The notes under the pieces were generated by a model. That model was not told the origin of the DNA. It ran no database searches and saw nothing but the letters and a program-made list of their open reading frames with translations. Below, piece by piece: positions 34,669 to 44,604 of a stretch of DNA of 64,000 nt. Position numbers and translations under genes: made by a program. The first letter of the stretch is position 1. Every line of letters begins with the position of its first letter. The stretch comes from Oscillospiraceae bacterium (GTDB lineage Bacteria > Bacillota > Clostridia > UMGS1840), in NCBI GenBank assembly GCA_015068645.1, contig SVKD01000007.1, forward strand, positions 54,834 to 118,833, written 5' to 3'.

Positions 34669-36456
34669 ATGTATCAGGCGTTATATCGCAAATGGCGTCC
34701 TACCGTATTTGAAGATGTGTTGGGTCAGAGCCATATTACAGATACGTTAAAAAGTCAGCTGGTGCAGCATAAGCTTTCCCATGCCTACCTGTTTTCGGGT
34801 TCTCGCGGAACAGGGAAAACCTCCACCGCAAAAATTCTTTCCCGCGCCATGAACTGCGAAAATCCGCAGAACGGGAACCCTTGTAATGAATGTCATGCCT
34901 GTAAAACTGCTTTAAACGGCAGTGCTGTGGACATTGTAGAGATTGACGCAGCTTCCAATAACCGTGTGGATGATGCAAGAATCATTCGGGAAGAAGTGGT
35001 GTATGCACCGGCAGATTTGCGATATAAGGTGTATATCATTGATGAAGCACATATGTTGACCGATGCAGCCTTCAATGCATTGTTAAAAACCTTGGAAGAA
35101 CCTCCGGCACACGTGGTGTTTATTTTTGCCACTACTGAGCCTCATAAGTTCCCGGTTACCATTTTGTCCCGTTGTCAACGGTTTGATTTTAAGAGAATCA
35201 CTCCCTATGATACCGAAAAACGCATCCGTCAGATTATCGCAGGGGATGGATATACCATTACCGATGAAGCCATCGGAATGCTTGCACGTCTGGCAGACGG
35301 TTCTATGCGTGATGCACTTTCTATTTTGGATCAGTGTATGTCTGCAGGATTCACTGAGATTGATTGTAAACACTTGGCAACCATTACCGGAGCTTCTGAT
35401 CCTCAGTTTATTGTGCATTTTGCCCGTCATATCATTGACGGAAATTTGCCCGAGTGTTTTGGCTTGATCAACACCGCGTACGAAAATGGGCGGGATATAG
35501 AACGGATTTTAGAAGATCTGATTGCACATTTTCGCAGCGTGTTGGTGGTAAAAACATTAAATACCTCAGAAGCTGCTATGGAGATTTTATCTGTTACCAA
35601 AAGTGTATTTCAGAATTATGCGGAGCAGTCGCAGTTGATTTCAGAGGAACGCCTGCTTCGGTATCTGGATACCTTGAGCGAAGCAGTTTCTTCCAAACGG
35701 TATCTTGGTCAGTCCAGACTGTGTCTGGAGGTGGCTGTTACCGCTATGGTGAAACGTCCGGATCCGGGAGACCTTCGCGGTATTACCGAACGGCTTCAGG
35801 AATTAGAACAAAAAATAACCCGTTTCAGTTTAGGGCAAAGTATACCGGCAGTGTCTCCGGTTGCGTCAGAGCCTGAAATGATAAAATCAGAGCCGGATGA
35901 AATTGTTTGGAATATTCCGCCGGCAGATGCTGTTTCAGAACCAACATTCATTCCCGAACCGATGCCGGAACCTTCGATTCCAACAGAAATTTACGAAGCT
36001 CCCGTCGAATCTGTAAAAGAAGACATTCCTTTGGAAAGTGAACCTGCAACAATTGCGGAACCTATTTCTGAAAGTGTGCAGGAACCGGAAATTGCGGTAG
36101 CGGAAGAAGTCGGTGAAAAATCGATTTTGTCCGAAGGAAGTCTTGCTCCTTTTTGGGATGCTGTGATAGAAGCTGCTTCCAAAAAAGCGGATTTCGGCTT
36201 CAAACGGATTATGAGCAGTGCCACCCGGGAAGAAATAAACGGTGGTGTTGATTTTTTGATTCAAAGTGAAGCATTTTTAAATATTGCGAAAATGAATCAA
36301 TATGATAAAGTAATAAAACAAGCTATCTTAGAGGTTACCGGGAAGGATTTGATTGTCAAACTGCGTTCCGCGGAGACCTCACAAGAGAACGGAGATTCTT
36401 TTCAAAAGCTGATGAATCAGTTGAGCGGATTCTCCGATCAGATAATTTTTAAATAA
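34669..36456 (+). CDS. dnaX: DNA polymerase III subunits gamma/tau
   Basis: 595 residues. YQALYRKWRPTVFEDVLGQ at the start, Walker A FSGSRGTGKTSTAK, four zinc-binding Cys (CENPQNGNPCNECHAC), YIIDEAHMLTDAAFNALLKTLEEPP and TTEPHKFPVTILSRCQRF are the clamp-loader ATPase. A Glu/Pro-rich linker (~410-490) leads to a C-terminal domain with SLAPFWDAVIEAASK. It loads the beta clamp and couples polymerases. No obvious slippery frameshift run was identified. Confidence 0.96.
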   Translation: MYQALYRKWRPTVFEDVLGQSHITDTLKSQLVQHKLSHAYLFSGSRGTGKTSTAKILSRAMNCENPQNGNPCNECHACKTALNGSAVDIVEIDAASNNRVDDARIIREEVVYAPADLRYKVYIIDEAHMLTDAAFNALLKTLEEPPAHVVFIFATTEPHKFPVTILSRCQRFDFKRITPYDTEKRIRQIIAGDGYTITDEAIGMLARLADGSMRDALSILDQCMSAGFTEIDCKHLATITGASDPQFIVHFARHIIDGNLPECFGLINTAYENGRDIERILEDLIAHFRSVLVVKTLNTSEAAMEILSVTKSVFQNYAEQSQLISEERLLRYLDTLSEAVSSKRYLGQSRLCLEVAVTAMVKRPDPGDLRGITERLQELEQKITRFSLGQSIPAVSPVASEPEMIKSEPDEIVWNIPPADAVSEPTFIPEPMPEPSIPTEIYEAPVESVKEDIPLESEPATIAEPISESVQEPEIAVAEEVGEKSILSEGSLAPFWDAVIEAASKKADFGFKRIMSSATREEINGGVDFLIQSEAFLNIAKMNQYDKVIKQAILEVTGKDLIVKLRSAETSQENGDSFQKLMNQLSGFSDQIIFK

Positions 36457-36481
36457 AAGAAACGAAAGGAAACAAACAAAA

Positions 36482-36826
36482 ATGGCAAAAGGAAAATTCA
36501 ATATGGGCGGCGGTATGCCCGGTAATATGGCAAACTTAATGAAACAGGCACAGAAAATGCAGCAGAACCTGGAACAGGCTCAGGAAGATTTAGCCAGCAA
36601 ATCTTATCAGGCAACTTCCGGTGGCGGTGCAGTAAGCGTTACCATTAACGGTACCGGTAAATTGACCGACCTTGTAATTGATGAATCTGTTTTAGATGAT
36701 GCAGAAATGGTTGCAGATTTAGTCATTGCAGCAGTGAATCAGGCAATCGACGAAAAAGATAAAGAAAAAGAAACCACTCTGGGCGGTTTAACCGGCGGTT
36801 TGGGTAACTTTGGCGGTTTATTTTAA
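36482..36826 (+). CDS. YbaB/EbfC family nucleoid-associated protein
   Basis: 114 residues: NMANLMKQAQKMQQNLEQAQEDLA, then SGGGAVSVTINGTGKLTDLVIDESVLDDAEMVADLVIAAVNQAI, with Gly-rich ends. It binds DNA as a dimer and is nearly always between dnaX and recR, as here. GAAAGGA precedes the ATG. Confidence 0.95.
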   Translation: MAKGKFNMGGGMPGNMANLMKQAQKMQQNLEQAQEDLASKSYQATSGGGAVSVTINGTGKLTDLVIDESVLDDAEMVADLVIAAVNQAIDEKDKEKETTLGGLTGGLGNFGGLF

Positions 36827-36878
36827 TTTGTAATATTTCAAATAGCAGCGAAATCAAAATCACAATGGAGAAATAACA

Positions 36879-37478
36879 ATGGCAGAGATTTTTGAGCCGT
36901 TAACGGTGCTTAGCGAACAATTTAATAAGTTACCCGGGATCGGCAAGAAAACTGCTCAGCGGCTTGCCTACTATATTTTGATGCAGCCGGATGAGTTTGC
37001 CCGTGACTTCAGCAGCGCACTTTTAAATGCCAAGGCAAAGGTGCGTTATTGCAAAACTTGTCGGAATATTTGCGCAGGGGAGATATGCCCCATTTGTGAA
37101 AATTCTAAAAGGGATCAAAGCACCGTAATGGTGGTGAAAAGCCCCAAAGAATTGATTGCGATGGAGAAAACAATGGAGTACCAAGGTGTTTACCATGTGC
37201 TTCACGGACTCATTTCTCCTATGGATGGTGTTTCTCCTGATGATTTAACTGTGAAAGAACTTCTTTCCAGAATTTCAGAAGGTCATATTGAAGAAGTGAT
37301 TTTAACGCTATCCCCCACAGTGGAAGGAGATGCCACTTCGATGTATCTTGCCAAGCTGTTAAAGCCGCTTGGTATCAAGGTGACCCGTATCGCTCAGGGA
37401 CTGCCTATGGGCAGTGATATTGAGTATGCAGATGAAGCAACCCTTCTGATGGCATGGAAGGAACGAAAAGAACTCTAG
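36879..37478 (+). CDS. recR: Recombination mediator protein RecR
   Basis: 199 residues. LPGIGKKTAQRLAYYI (HhH), zinc finger CKTCRNICAGEICPIC, Toprim domain with VVKSPKELIAMEKT and YHVLHGLISPMDGVSPDDL, and the end VTRIAQGLPMGSDIEYADEATLLMAWKER. It acts with RecO and RecF to load RecA at gaps. Standard partner of dnaX and ybaB. Confidence 0.97.
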   Translation: MAEIFEPLTVLSEQFNKLPGIGKKTAQRLAYYILMQPDEFARDFSSALLNAKAKVRYCKTCRNICAGEICPICENSKRDQSTVMVVKSPKELIAMEKTMEYQGVYHVLHGLISPMDGVSPDDLTVKELLSRISEGHIEEVILTLSPTVEGDATSMYLAKLLKPLGIKVTRIAQGLPMGSDIEYADEATLLMAWKERKEL

Positions 37479-37523
37479 CACAGACTTGCCCTCTGTGTTA
37501 GCAGACGCAGAGGATGAAAGAAT

Positions 37524-38465
37524 ATGGCTTTAAAGCTTTCCAAGGGACGGAAAAAAAGTCTGGTAAAATTACCGGTTACTTTTTTTGACCGTTACCTTCC
37601 CATGGTAAATGGGGACTACTTAAAAATTTATTTGTTTGGGTTAAAGCTCTGTATGGAAAATCAGTCTATGACCGATTCTGAAATTGCAAAAACGCTGGGA
37701 ATATTGACAGCGGATGTGAAAAACGCATGGCATTATTGGGAGCAGGAGGGGTTAATCAGCCTCTCTGATGAAGGTTCTGTAGAATTTGAAAATCCGGAAG
37801 AAATGGTTTTCTCAGCATCAGCTCCCAAAACCAAGAAGCCTTATGAAGCGGTTCGTTTTGAAGATGTGTTTTCCACCATTCAGCGTGATGAAGATTTTAA
37901 AGAAATCTTGCGTATTGTGGAAGCTTCTTATCCTGTGCTTTTAACCCAGGATGACGTAATGATGATTTTTGATATTGTAAAAATCAAGGAAATTCCTTTA
38001 GAGCATTTGTTGGTTACCATCGCTCATTGCTTGAAAATCCGTAAAAAGAGTATGAAATATATCTACAAAGTGGTTACTGAGAATTATGCAGACGGGATTA
38101 CTGAGTTAGAAGATTTAGAGCAACATTTTACCCGTATGGAGCAATCTGGAAAGTATCTGAAAAAAGTTTCCAAAATCTTGAAAATTACCGGTAGAGAATT
38201 TGTAGATAAAGAAAAAGAATACATCAAAAAATGGGAAGAAGCAAAGAAAACGGAAGATGAAATCCGTAGTGCTTATGAAAAGATGATTATGGCAATCGGG
38301 AAATTATCTTTTCCTTATTTAGACAAAATTGTTATGAACGAAAATGGGAACAAACCGACGAAAAAAACGTCTGTTAAGGCAGGTCCCTTAAATAATTTTA
38401 GTCAGGCGGTGCCTGATTTTCAGAAAATTACCGATAATCTCATTCGGAAGCAGTTGGAGGGATAA
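37524..38465 (+). CDS. DnaD-domain replication initiation protein
   Basis: 313 residues. The N-terminal winged-helix-like part (YLKIYLFGLKLCMENQSMTDSEIAKTLGI, VKNAWHYWEQEGLI) matches DnaD/DnaB N-domains. Two C-terminal DnaB_2-type segments follow (e.g. KYIYKVVTENYADGITELEDLEQ). It probably helps load the replicative helicase together with the DnaI/DnaC-like ATPase encoded 3 bp downstream. Confidence 0.9.
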   Translation: MALKLSKGRKKSLVKLPVTFFDRYLPMVNGDYLKIYLFGLKLCMENQSMTDSEIAKTLGILTADVKNAWHYWEQEGLISLSDEGSVEFENPEEMVFSASAPKTKKPYEAVRFEDVFSTIQRDEDFKEILRIVEASYPVLLTQDDVMMIFDIVKIKEIPLEHLLVTIAHCLKIRKKSMKYIYKVVTENYADGITELEDLEQHFTRMEQSGKYLKKVSKILKITGREFVDKEKEYIKKWEEAKKTEDEIRSAYEKMIMAIGKLSFPYLDKIVMNENGNKPTKKTSVKAGPLNNFSQAVPDFQKITDNLIRKQLEG

Positions 38466-38468
38466 GGG

Positions 38469-39398
38469 ATGACATATCCAACCGTTGTATTAAAAAAAGC
38501 GGCAGAACAACTGAAACAACGCCAGCAAGAGAATAAACAGATTACCCGCGAGAAAAAGGAAAAAGCATACATAGAAATTCCTGCGCTCTCCCAAATCAAT
38601 CAAAAAATCGGTGCTTTGATTAAAATGGGGATAGCATCCGAAGGGGATGTAACCAAGGTTAAGGCGGCGTTAGGTGATTTGGCTTCGGAACGTGAGAAAT
38701 TACTTCTGGAGCATGGCTATCCTGCCAATTTTCTGGAGGATTACTATGAATGCCCCATTTGTCGGGATGAAGGATTTGTAGGAAGCCGGGTGTGCGAGTG
38801 TTATCAAAAAATGCTTCGTGCCGAAGCGTACAAGCTTTCCAATCTTTCTGCCCGCATTGAGAAGGAAAACTTTTCCACCTTCTCTTTATCGATGCATTCT
38901 GAAAAAAAATATATGGAGTGCATCATAGAAAAGGCAAAGCGATATTGTAAGAAGGATGACACCATCAAGAACAACCTGCTCTTTACAGGACCCACAGGAA
39001 CAGGAAAGACATTCCTTTCTTCCTGCATTGCCAAGGAATTTTTAGATAGCGGACATTTTGTGCTGTATCAGACAGCAACTCGCATTTCCAATATCATTGA
39101 TGATGCTAAATTCCGTCACGAAGAGCCGGAACACGGAGAGTACCTTTCTTTGATTCGTAATTGCGATTTGCTCATTATAGACGATTTGGGGACCGAATAT
39201 GCGTTCGAATATCCTCAGTCTCAATTATTCGATATTTTAGAAACCAGAATGATTTCTGACAAACGCACCGTGATTTCCACCAATATGGACTTAAATGAAT
39301 TAAATCAGAAATATTCTCCCAGATTAGTTTCCAGAATTTTGGGGAATTATGATATTTTTGTGTTCCGCGGTGATGATGTGCGTTATCAGAACGGATAA
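38469..39398 (+). CDS. DnaC/DnaI-like helicase loader ATPase
   Basis: 309 residues. An N-terminal coiled region and a zinc-binding-like set (CPICRDEGFVGSRVCEC) precede an AAA+ module: LLFTGPTGTGKTFLSSCIA (Walker A), LLIIDDLGTEYAF (Walker B), STNMDLNEL (sensor 1) and SPRLVSRILGNYDIFVFRG with the arginine finger. It loads the replicative helicase. Closely coupled to the DnaD-like gene. Confidence 0.93.
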   Translation: MTYPTVVLKKAAEQLKQRQQENKQITREKKEKAYIEIPALSQINQKIGALIKMGIASEGDVTKVKAALGDLASEREKLLLEHGYPANFLEDYYECPICRDEGFVGSRVCECYQKMLRAEAYKLSNLSARIEKENFSTFSLSMHSEKKYMECIIEKAKRYCKKDDTIKNNLLFTGPTGTGKTFLSSCIAKEFLDSGHFVLYQTATRISNIIDDAKFRHEEPEHGEYLSLIRNCDLLIIDDLGTEYAFEYPQSQLFDILETRMISDKRTVISTNMDLNELNQKYSPRLVSRILGNYDIFVFRGDDVRYQNG

Positions 39399-39494
39399 AA
39401 TCCAATTTGGGATATTCCATCAGTTAAAAAAAATTTTTATACATTGGCAGATGGTAAAAATTCTGCCTGATTTCACTAAAAGGAGGAATTCAAA

Positions 39495-42400
39495 ATGAAA
39501 TCAAAAGTGTTAGCACTTGTGCTCGCTTGTCTGATGATTCTGTCTACGCCCATTTTTGCGGCAACATTCTCAGATGTTCCCACAACGCATGACAGATACC
39601 AGGCAATCGACATGTTGTCCGGCATGGACATTATCAACGGTTTCCCGGATGGCACCTTTAAGCCTGATGAAGCCGTAACCAGAGCTCAGATGGCAGCTCT
39701 GATCACCAGAATGTTTAACTTAGGCAGCTCTGCAGTAGCTGCAGAACCTTTCTCCGACGTTACTGTTAGCTATTGGGCAGCGTCTGATATTGTTTCTGCG
39801 AAAAACAGAGGTATTATCAACGGTTTCCCTGATGGTACTTTCCAGCCTGAAGCGGAAGTTACTTACGAACAGGCAGTTAAAATGATTGTTTGTGCATTAA
39901 ACTACGGTGCGGCTGCAGAAAAATCCGGCGGTTACCCCAACGGATACATTCAGCAGGCTTCCAAACTGGGTATCTTAAAAAATGCAGCTCACACTCAGGA
40001 CAAGCCCGCTCCCAGAGGAATTATCGCTCAGCTGTTGTATAACTCTTTAGATGTTGATATGTTAGTTCCTCAGATCAATGCAGATGGTTCTGTGGATTAT
40101 GTAAAATCTGGAAGCGGTAATAACACTGTCAGCCAGCAGTTCTTAAAAACCGAAACCATTAAAAATGTTACCGTGGTTCGTACTCCTAAAGTGAACTTGG
40201 AACCCGGTCAGCCTGCAATTGAAAGCGTAAACGACAATGCGATGTTTGTGAAAAAAGCAGACAACAGCTACGTTAAAATTACCGTTCAGAATACTTCTGC
40301 ATTTGACTATATTGGTCAGCAGGTAGATATTACCTACAAAACCGACGCAGAAGATCCCGAAATGAAAACCTTAACCAACATTACTCGTAATGCCGGCGTT
40401 CGTGTATATGAAAACATCAAATTATCCGATGTGATTTCTTTAGATGCTTCCGGTATTGACTATTACACCGATAAAGCAAAAGAAAGAGAAAACAGCTTGA
40501 ATTTCAGCGGAACTCCCGTTGTGATGTATAACGAAAGACTGCATACAAACGGTATCGCTGCAATCAATGCAGATTTAGTGGATCCTGACGGTGTGGACGG
40601 TGTTGTTTCTGTTTACTTAAGCGGCACTCAGACTCTGGTAAAAGCAAAATCTTACAAAACTTATGTGGTAGAAAGCACTGATACCAGAAATGAAGTAATT
40701 AAAGTAAAAGGCAATGACGGCCAGTCTAATTTTGATATTTCTGTTCCTTATAAAGATACCTACTTAAATGAAACCGTAATGAAAAAAGGTAACTTTGATT
40801 ATTCTACCGGTAAAGCAGTTGCAAATGCAAATACCTTGTCTTCATATAGCGGTATCTCGAAGGGCAATATCATTGCGGTTGCAACCAACACTGAAGATAC
40901 TTCCAACAACTACTATGAAGTGTTAGTATCCACCTCTGCTGTAACCGGCGCTATTACCGAATACTACACTGATGATGCAACCGGACGTCCCTTCATTAAA
41001 GTTGCAAACGGTAGCACTTTCTTACTGTCTAAAGAATTAGACAGATACGCTCTGACTTCTGTGGTTCAGCCTGAAGTAAATGCTAAATTCCATATTGACC
41101 CCTTCGGCGAAGTTGGTTATGTTTCCAACATCAAAACTGAAGATGTGAACATTGGTATTCCTGTTTCTGTTACCACCGGCGGTACCGGCTTTGACAGAAT
41201 CACTCAGTTGGAAATTTACAATGTAAGCACCAATCAGGTAGACACCTTACGTTTCCGTGATGAAACCTCCGGAGATGCTCGTATCGCAGCTTTAAAAGAC
41301 GGTTCCGGTGAACTGATTACTGATGCACTCTTTAAATACACCCTGAAAAATGGACAGATTGATGAATTTGGAATCATTGATGCAGGTAGCGACAGCTATC
41401 AGTATGTTTCTGCAAAATCTACCAATGCAGAAGTAACCGATATTAAGAAAATTTCTTCTACCAAAATCACTTTTGATAACGGTAAAGAAATTACTTATAA
41501 CTCTACTTCTACCAAAATTATCTTAATCGGTTCTCACTATGATACCGATACTGTTATTCCGAAAACCACTACTTTAACTACCAATACTGCATACACCGGT
41601 AAAGTATATCAGTTAAACTTAAAGAAATCCGGTACCAGCTATAATATGCAGTATGTTATCGTTCGTCCTTTCGAAGGATTAACCAAGGATTCTGAAACCT
41701 ATATCGTAGATTCTATTGGTTCTATCGTTCCCATGGATGATGTAAACGTTGTAACCGTAAAAGCTTATCCGTTCACCGGCGTTAATAAAGCTGGGAATGG
41801 TTCCGCTCTCCGTGAAGTGGTAATTACTCAGCCCGTTGTAAACGCTCTTAATTTGAAAAAAGGTGATGTGTTTACCTATTATGATATCCCCGGAACCACC
41901 GGTATCGATATTGAAAACTTAAGATGCGTATTCGTTTTAGCTCGTGCTGATGAAATCGCAAACGGAAATTATCCCACCGCAGGGGTTATGGAAGCTTCCG
42001 ATAATGCATATGCTGCAACCAATGCATACAACAGAGATTACAACTTCTTTGGTATCCAGAACAATACCAGCAATATGGTAGGTCCCACCACTAATAGTGT
42101 ATATGCTTATTATATGGGTATTCCGTTGACCTATATCACTAATGAAGCAGGTACCATCCGTAACTTAAGAATCGCAAAAGATGATTCCGGTTTACCTGTT
42201 TTAGCAGGTGATACCGCTACCATTGAAGCACTGGAAGCAGATCTTGATAACGGCGACAATTTCTATGATTATGATCTGGAATCCTTAGCAAACATCTATG
42301 TGTACGATGCAACTGCATCCACCGCAGACAGACTGATTCAGATTAAAAATAAAGATGAAATCAAAGGTTTCTTAGAAGATTTACAGACTATTGAAAACAA

Positions 42401-42506
42401 TGCTGACAATGAAACCAAACATCATGATACTATGTTTGTAAAAGTGTTCAACAGCAATAGCAACAATACTTTCTATAATCTTTATATCATCAAAGACGTA
42501 AGATAA
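39495..42506 (+). CDS. Large S-layer protein with N-terminal SLH domains
   Basis: 1003 residues. Signal peptide (VLALVLACLMILSTPIFA), then three SLH modules within residues ~23-190 (FSDVPTTHDRYQAIDMLSGMDIINGFPDGTF, FSDVTVSYWAASDIVSAKNRGIINGFPDGTF, and a weaker third). SLH binds pyruvylated wall polymers, so the long C-terminal part, rich in Thr/Asn/Asp and beta-strand-like, faces outward. Strong AAAGGAGG before the ATG, biased codon use (many GAA, AAA, GGT) and a strong terminator suggest high expression. It may be the main S-layer protein; this is inference. Confidence 0.9.
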   Translation: MKSKVLALVLACLMILSTPIFAATFSDVPTTHDRYQAIDMLSGMDIINGFPDGTFKPDEAVTRAQMAALITRMFNLGSSAVAAEPFSDVTVSYWAASDIVSAKNRGIINGFPDGTFQPEAEVTYEQAVKMIVCALNYGAAAEKSGGYPNGYIQQASKLGILKNAAHTQDKPAPRGIIAQLLYNSLDVDMLVPQINADGSVDYVKSGSGNNTVSQQFLKTETIKNVTVVRTPKVNLEPGQPAIESVNDNAMFVKKADNSYVKITVQNTSAFDYIGQQVDITYKTDAEDPEMKTLTNITRNAGVRVYENIKLSDVISLDASGIDYYTDKAKERENSLNFSGTPVVMYNERLHTNGIAAINADLVDPDGVDGVVSVYLSGTQTLVKAKSYKTYVVESTDTRNEVIKVKGNDGQSNFDISVPYKDTYLNETVMKKGNFDYSTGKAVANANTLSSYSGISKGNIIAVATNTEDTSNNYYEVLVSTSAVTGAITEYYTDDATGRPFIKVANGSTFLLSKELDRYALTSVVQPEVNAKFHIDPFGEVGYVSNIKTEDVNIGIPVSVTTGGTGFDRITQLEIYNVSTNQVDTLRFRDETSGDARIAALKDGSGELITDALFKYTLKNGQIDEFGIIDAGSDSYQYVSAKSTNAEVTDIKKISSTKITFDNGKEITYNSTSTKIILIGSHYDTDTVIPKTTTLTTNTAYTGKVYQLNLKKSGTSYNMQYVIVRPFEGLTKDSETYIVDSIGSIVPMDDVNVVTVKAYPFTGVNKAGNGSALREVVITQPVVNALNLKKGDVFTYYDIPGTTGIDIENLRCVFVLARADEIANGNYPTAGVMEASDNAYAATNAYNRDYNFFGIQNNTSNMVGPTTNSVYAYYMGIPLTYITNEAGTIRNLRIAKDDSGLPVLAGDTATIEALEADLDNGDNFYDYDLESLANIYVYDATASTADRLIQIKNKDEIKGFLEDLQTIENNADNETKHHDTMFVKVFNSNSNNTFYNLYIIKDVR

Positions 42507-42519
42507 TTTTATTTCGTCA

Positions 42520-42557
42520 AAAAAGCCCGTAATGGTTTGACATTACGGGCTTTTTTT
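42520..42557 (+). terminator. Terminator of the S-layer gene
   Basis: AAAAAGCCCGTAATG and CATTACGGGCTTTTTTT around a six-base loop. Confidence 0.92.
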
Positions 42558-42624
42558 ATTGTGAATACAACAAGGTTCCGGGGCACCCGACCGCAATCTT
42601 TGATTGCGTCATCGGGTCGGGTTC

Positions 42625-43293
42625 TTATTGAATCATCAGGAGAAAACGAGCATATACAGTAGCTCCGTCGGTAGATATCCGTATGAGAATGGGCATGTCC
42701 CGATTATTCTGAAATTTGAAATCATAGCCATCGTAGGATACGGTAGCATCGTGATTGGAGTCTGCATAGGGCACACTGTGAGAATGAGAGTGGCGTTCAG
42801 TCACGGGAAAATTTCCGTTCAGCGTTGCCATATACAGCGTGGAAGAAATCTGACAGATACCTCCTCCAACAGTTGGCACTTTATCACCGTTTTCGTCATA
42901 ACCAATGGCTTCCTGGTAGCCTTTTTCTTTTGTTCTGGGACCCACAGTCTGATTGAAAGAAAACTCTTCTCCCACATTCAGTATCATTCCGTCAATGGCG
43001 TCAATAGCAATTTTCAGATTGTTGTTTCGTTGGGGAATGTTATCGAAAATATTGGTAGAAGCTTGTCCCACCATTTCATACACCGGAGCAGGTGGCTCGG
43101 TTGGTATGGGGGAAGGGGGAGGAGTTTCGGTTGGTTGTGAAGAGGGAGTGGGTGACGCGGTTTTATTTGGAGTCGGAGTGATAACCTCGGCGGTTTTTTC
43201 TTCTTTTTGAGATTTGCATCCAACGGACACCAGCAATAAGAGAACAAGGAGCCAACCCTTGGTGGCCTTTACAATATGTTTCAGATGTTTCAA
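42625..43293 (-). CDS. VanW-domain lipoprotein
   Basis: 222 residues starting with TTG at 43293, seven bases after AAAGGAG. Lipobox LLLVSVGC. A Pro/Thr/Ser-rich linker (~residues 40-72) leads to the VanW domain: NNLKIAIDAIDGMILNVGEEFSFN, PTVGGGICQISSTLYMATLNG and ERHSHSHSVPYA. VanW domains accompany some vancomycin-resistance and peptidoglycan-linked proteins; their reaction is unknown. Just after the stop a hairpin (CCCGACCC..., arms ~42587-42599 and ~42603-42620) lacks a T run. Nothing here suggests a van cluster. Confidence 0.87.
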   Translation of the reverse strand: MKHLKHIVKATKGWLLVLLLLVSVGCKSQKEEKTAEVITPTPNKTASPTPSSQPTETPPPSPIPTEPPAPVYEMVGQASTNIFDNIPQRNNNLKIAIDAIDGMILNVGEEFSFNQTVGPRTKEKGYQEAIGYDENGDKVPTVGGGICQISSTLYMATLNGNFPVTERHSHSHSVPYADSNHDATVSYDGYDFKFQNNRDMPILIRISTDGATVYARFLLMIQ

Positions 43294-43375
43294 GAGAAGA
43301 CTCCTTTCGTAGCGTTAAAATTAAAAATCACTGTAAAATAAACAGAGGTAAGTTCACAAAAAATAATTCGGATAT

Positions 43376-43642
43376 TCAGCTGTTTTTATCGGTAATCATA
43401 AATTTAATGGCTGTGCGCTCTTCGCCTGCCACTTCGATTTCTGAAAAAGCAGGAACGCACACAATGTCAAAACCGCTGGGCGCTAAGAAACCTCTGGCAA
43501 TAGCTACTGCTTTTACCGCTTGATTCACAGCAGCAGCACCGATTGCCTGAAGCTCAGCGGAGCCACGTTCTCTCACAATGCCCGACAATGCGCCGGCCAC
43601 AGAACCGGGATTGGAATTTTTGGATACCTTTAGGATAAGCAT
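43376..43642 (-). CDS. spoVS: Stage V sporulation protein S
   Basis: 88 residues. VSKNSNPGSVAGALSGIVRERG, AIGAAAVNQAVKAVAIARGFLAP and GEERTAIKFMI are near-identical to the conserved SpoVS family (AlbA-like fold). It promotes progress through coat assembly and dehydration stages. TTTGGAGG lies just before the ATG. Confidence 0.95.
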   Translation of the reverse strand: MLILKVSKNSNPGSVAGALSGIVRERGSAELQAIGAAAVNQAVKAVAIARGFLAPSGFDIVCVPAFSEIEVAGEERTAIKFMITDKNS

Positions 43643-43815
43643 ATTGATTCCTCCAAATAAAATTAGATAAGTATCATCTTTGATATTTTTTCGTTTTTTA
43701 CGTTCTCAGTATGGTTTATTATATGAAGAAGCACGAAAAAAAATACAGTTTCATATAAATTTATTCGGCAATTTTAAATTTGCAATAAAAAAATTAAAAA
43801 AATTTGGAAAAATAG

Positions 43816-43844
43816 TGGACAAACAGGGTAAAATTATGTATAAT
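43816..43844 (+). promoter_or_regulatory. Sigma-A promoter of the IscU-like/GGGtGRT operon
   Basis: TGGACA (43816-43821), 17 bp, TATAAT (43839-43844). The rest of 43643-43815 is AT-rich and shows nothing recognisable. Confidence 0.75.
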
Positions 43845-43894
43845 ATATTTCGGTAAAAAATATTTTTAACATACATTTATGGAGGTTCAAAGTA

Positions 43895-44590
43895 ATGAGC
43901 AAGTTTACACATGAAGTTGAACAAATGACTTGTGTAGCCAAAGGCCCCAACCATGGTCCGGCACCGATTCCGGAAGAAGGCAAATGGGTCCAGGCAAAAG
44001 AAGTAAAAGACATTTCCGGCTTAACTCACGGTATTGGCTGGTGTGCTCCTCAGCAGGGTGCATGTAAGCTGACCTTAAACGTAAAAGACGGTATCATTGA
44101 AGAAGCGTTGGTTGAAACCATCGGCTGTAGCGGTATGACTCATTCCGCAGCTATGGCAGCAGAAATCTTAACCGGCAAAACCTTACTGGAAGCAGTAAAT
44201 ACCGACTTGGTTTGTGATGCGATCAACACTGCTATGAGAGAACTGTTCCTGCAGATTATCTACGGTAGAACTCAGACTGCATTCTCCGAAGGCGGTTTAC
44301 CCATCGGTGCAGGCTTAGAAGACTTAGGTAAAGGCTTAAGAAGCCAGGTTGGTACCATGTACTCCTCTTCTGCAAAAGGTCCCAGATATCTGGAAATGGC
44401 AGAAGGTTATGTTACCAAAATTGCTTTGGATGATGAAAAACACATCATCGGTTATGAATTCATCAGCTTCGGCAGAATGATGGATATGATCAAAGCAGGC
44501 ACTGCTCCTGAAGAAGCAATGAAGAAAGCAACCGGTACCTACGGAAGATTCGCTGATGCAGCGTCTTACGTAGATCCCAGAAAAGAATAA
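43895..44590 (+). CDS. IscU/NifU-like iron-sulfur scaffold-type protein
   Basis: 231 residues. GIGWCAPQQGACKLTLNVKDGIIEEALVETIGCSGMTHSAAMAAEILTG carries two Cys-containing loops in the NifU-N/IscU arrangement, but the protein is longer than IscU (~130) and has extra N- and C-terminal parts. GGAGG precedes the ATG. It is always paired, as far as I recall, with the GGGtGRT gene, which starts 14 bp downstream. Role in cluster building or a redox enzyme is inferred, not shown. Confidence 0.8.
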   Translation: MSKFTHEVEQMTCVAKGPNHGPAPIPEEGKWVQAKEVKDISGLTHGIGWCAPQQGACKLTLNVKDGIIEEALVETIGCSGMTHSAAMAAEILTGKTLLEAVNTDLVCDAINTAMRELFLQIIYGRTQTAFSEGGLPIGAGLEDLGKGLRSQVGTMYSSSAKGPRYLEMAEGYVTKIALDDEKHIIGYEFISFGRMMDMIKAGTAPEEAMKKATGTYGRFADAASYVDPRKE

Positions 44591-44604
44591 GGAGGGAAAC
44601 GATT

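Noticed and set aside
42581..42622. Terminator for the VanW gene
   Set aside because: The hairpin is stable but has no T run on the gene's strand; it is mentioned only in the gene entry.
42953..43247. Frames opposite and shifted to the VanW linker
   Set aside because: They mirror the Pro/Thr-rich linker repeats of the real gene on the other strand.
42625..43293. Part of a vancomycin resistance cluster
   Set aside because: Only a VanW domain is present; no ligase, dehydrogenase, dipeptidase or two-component genes are nearby.
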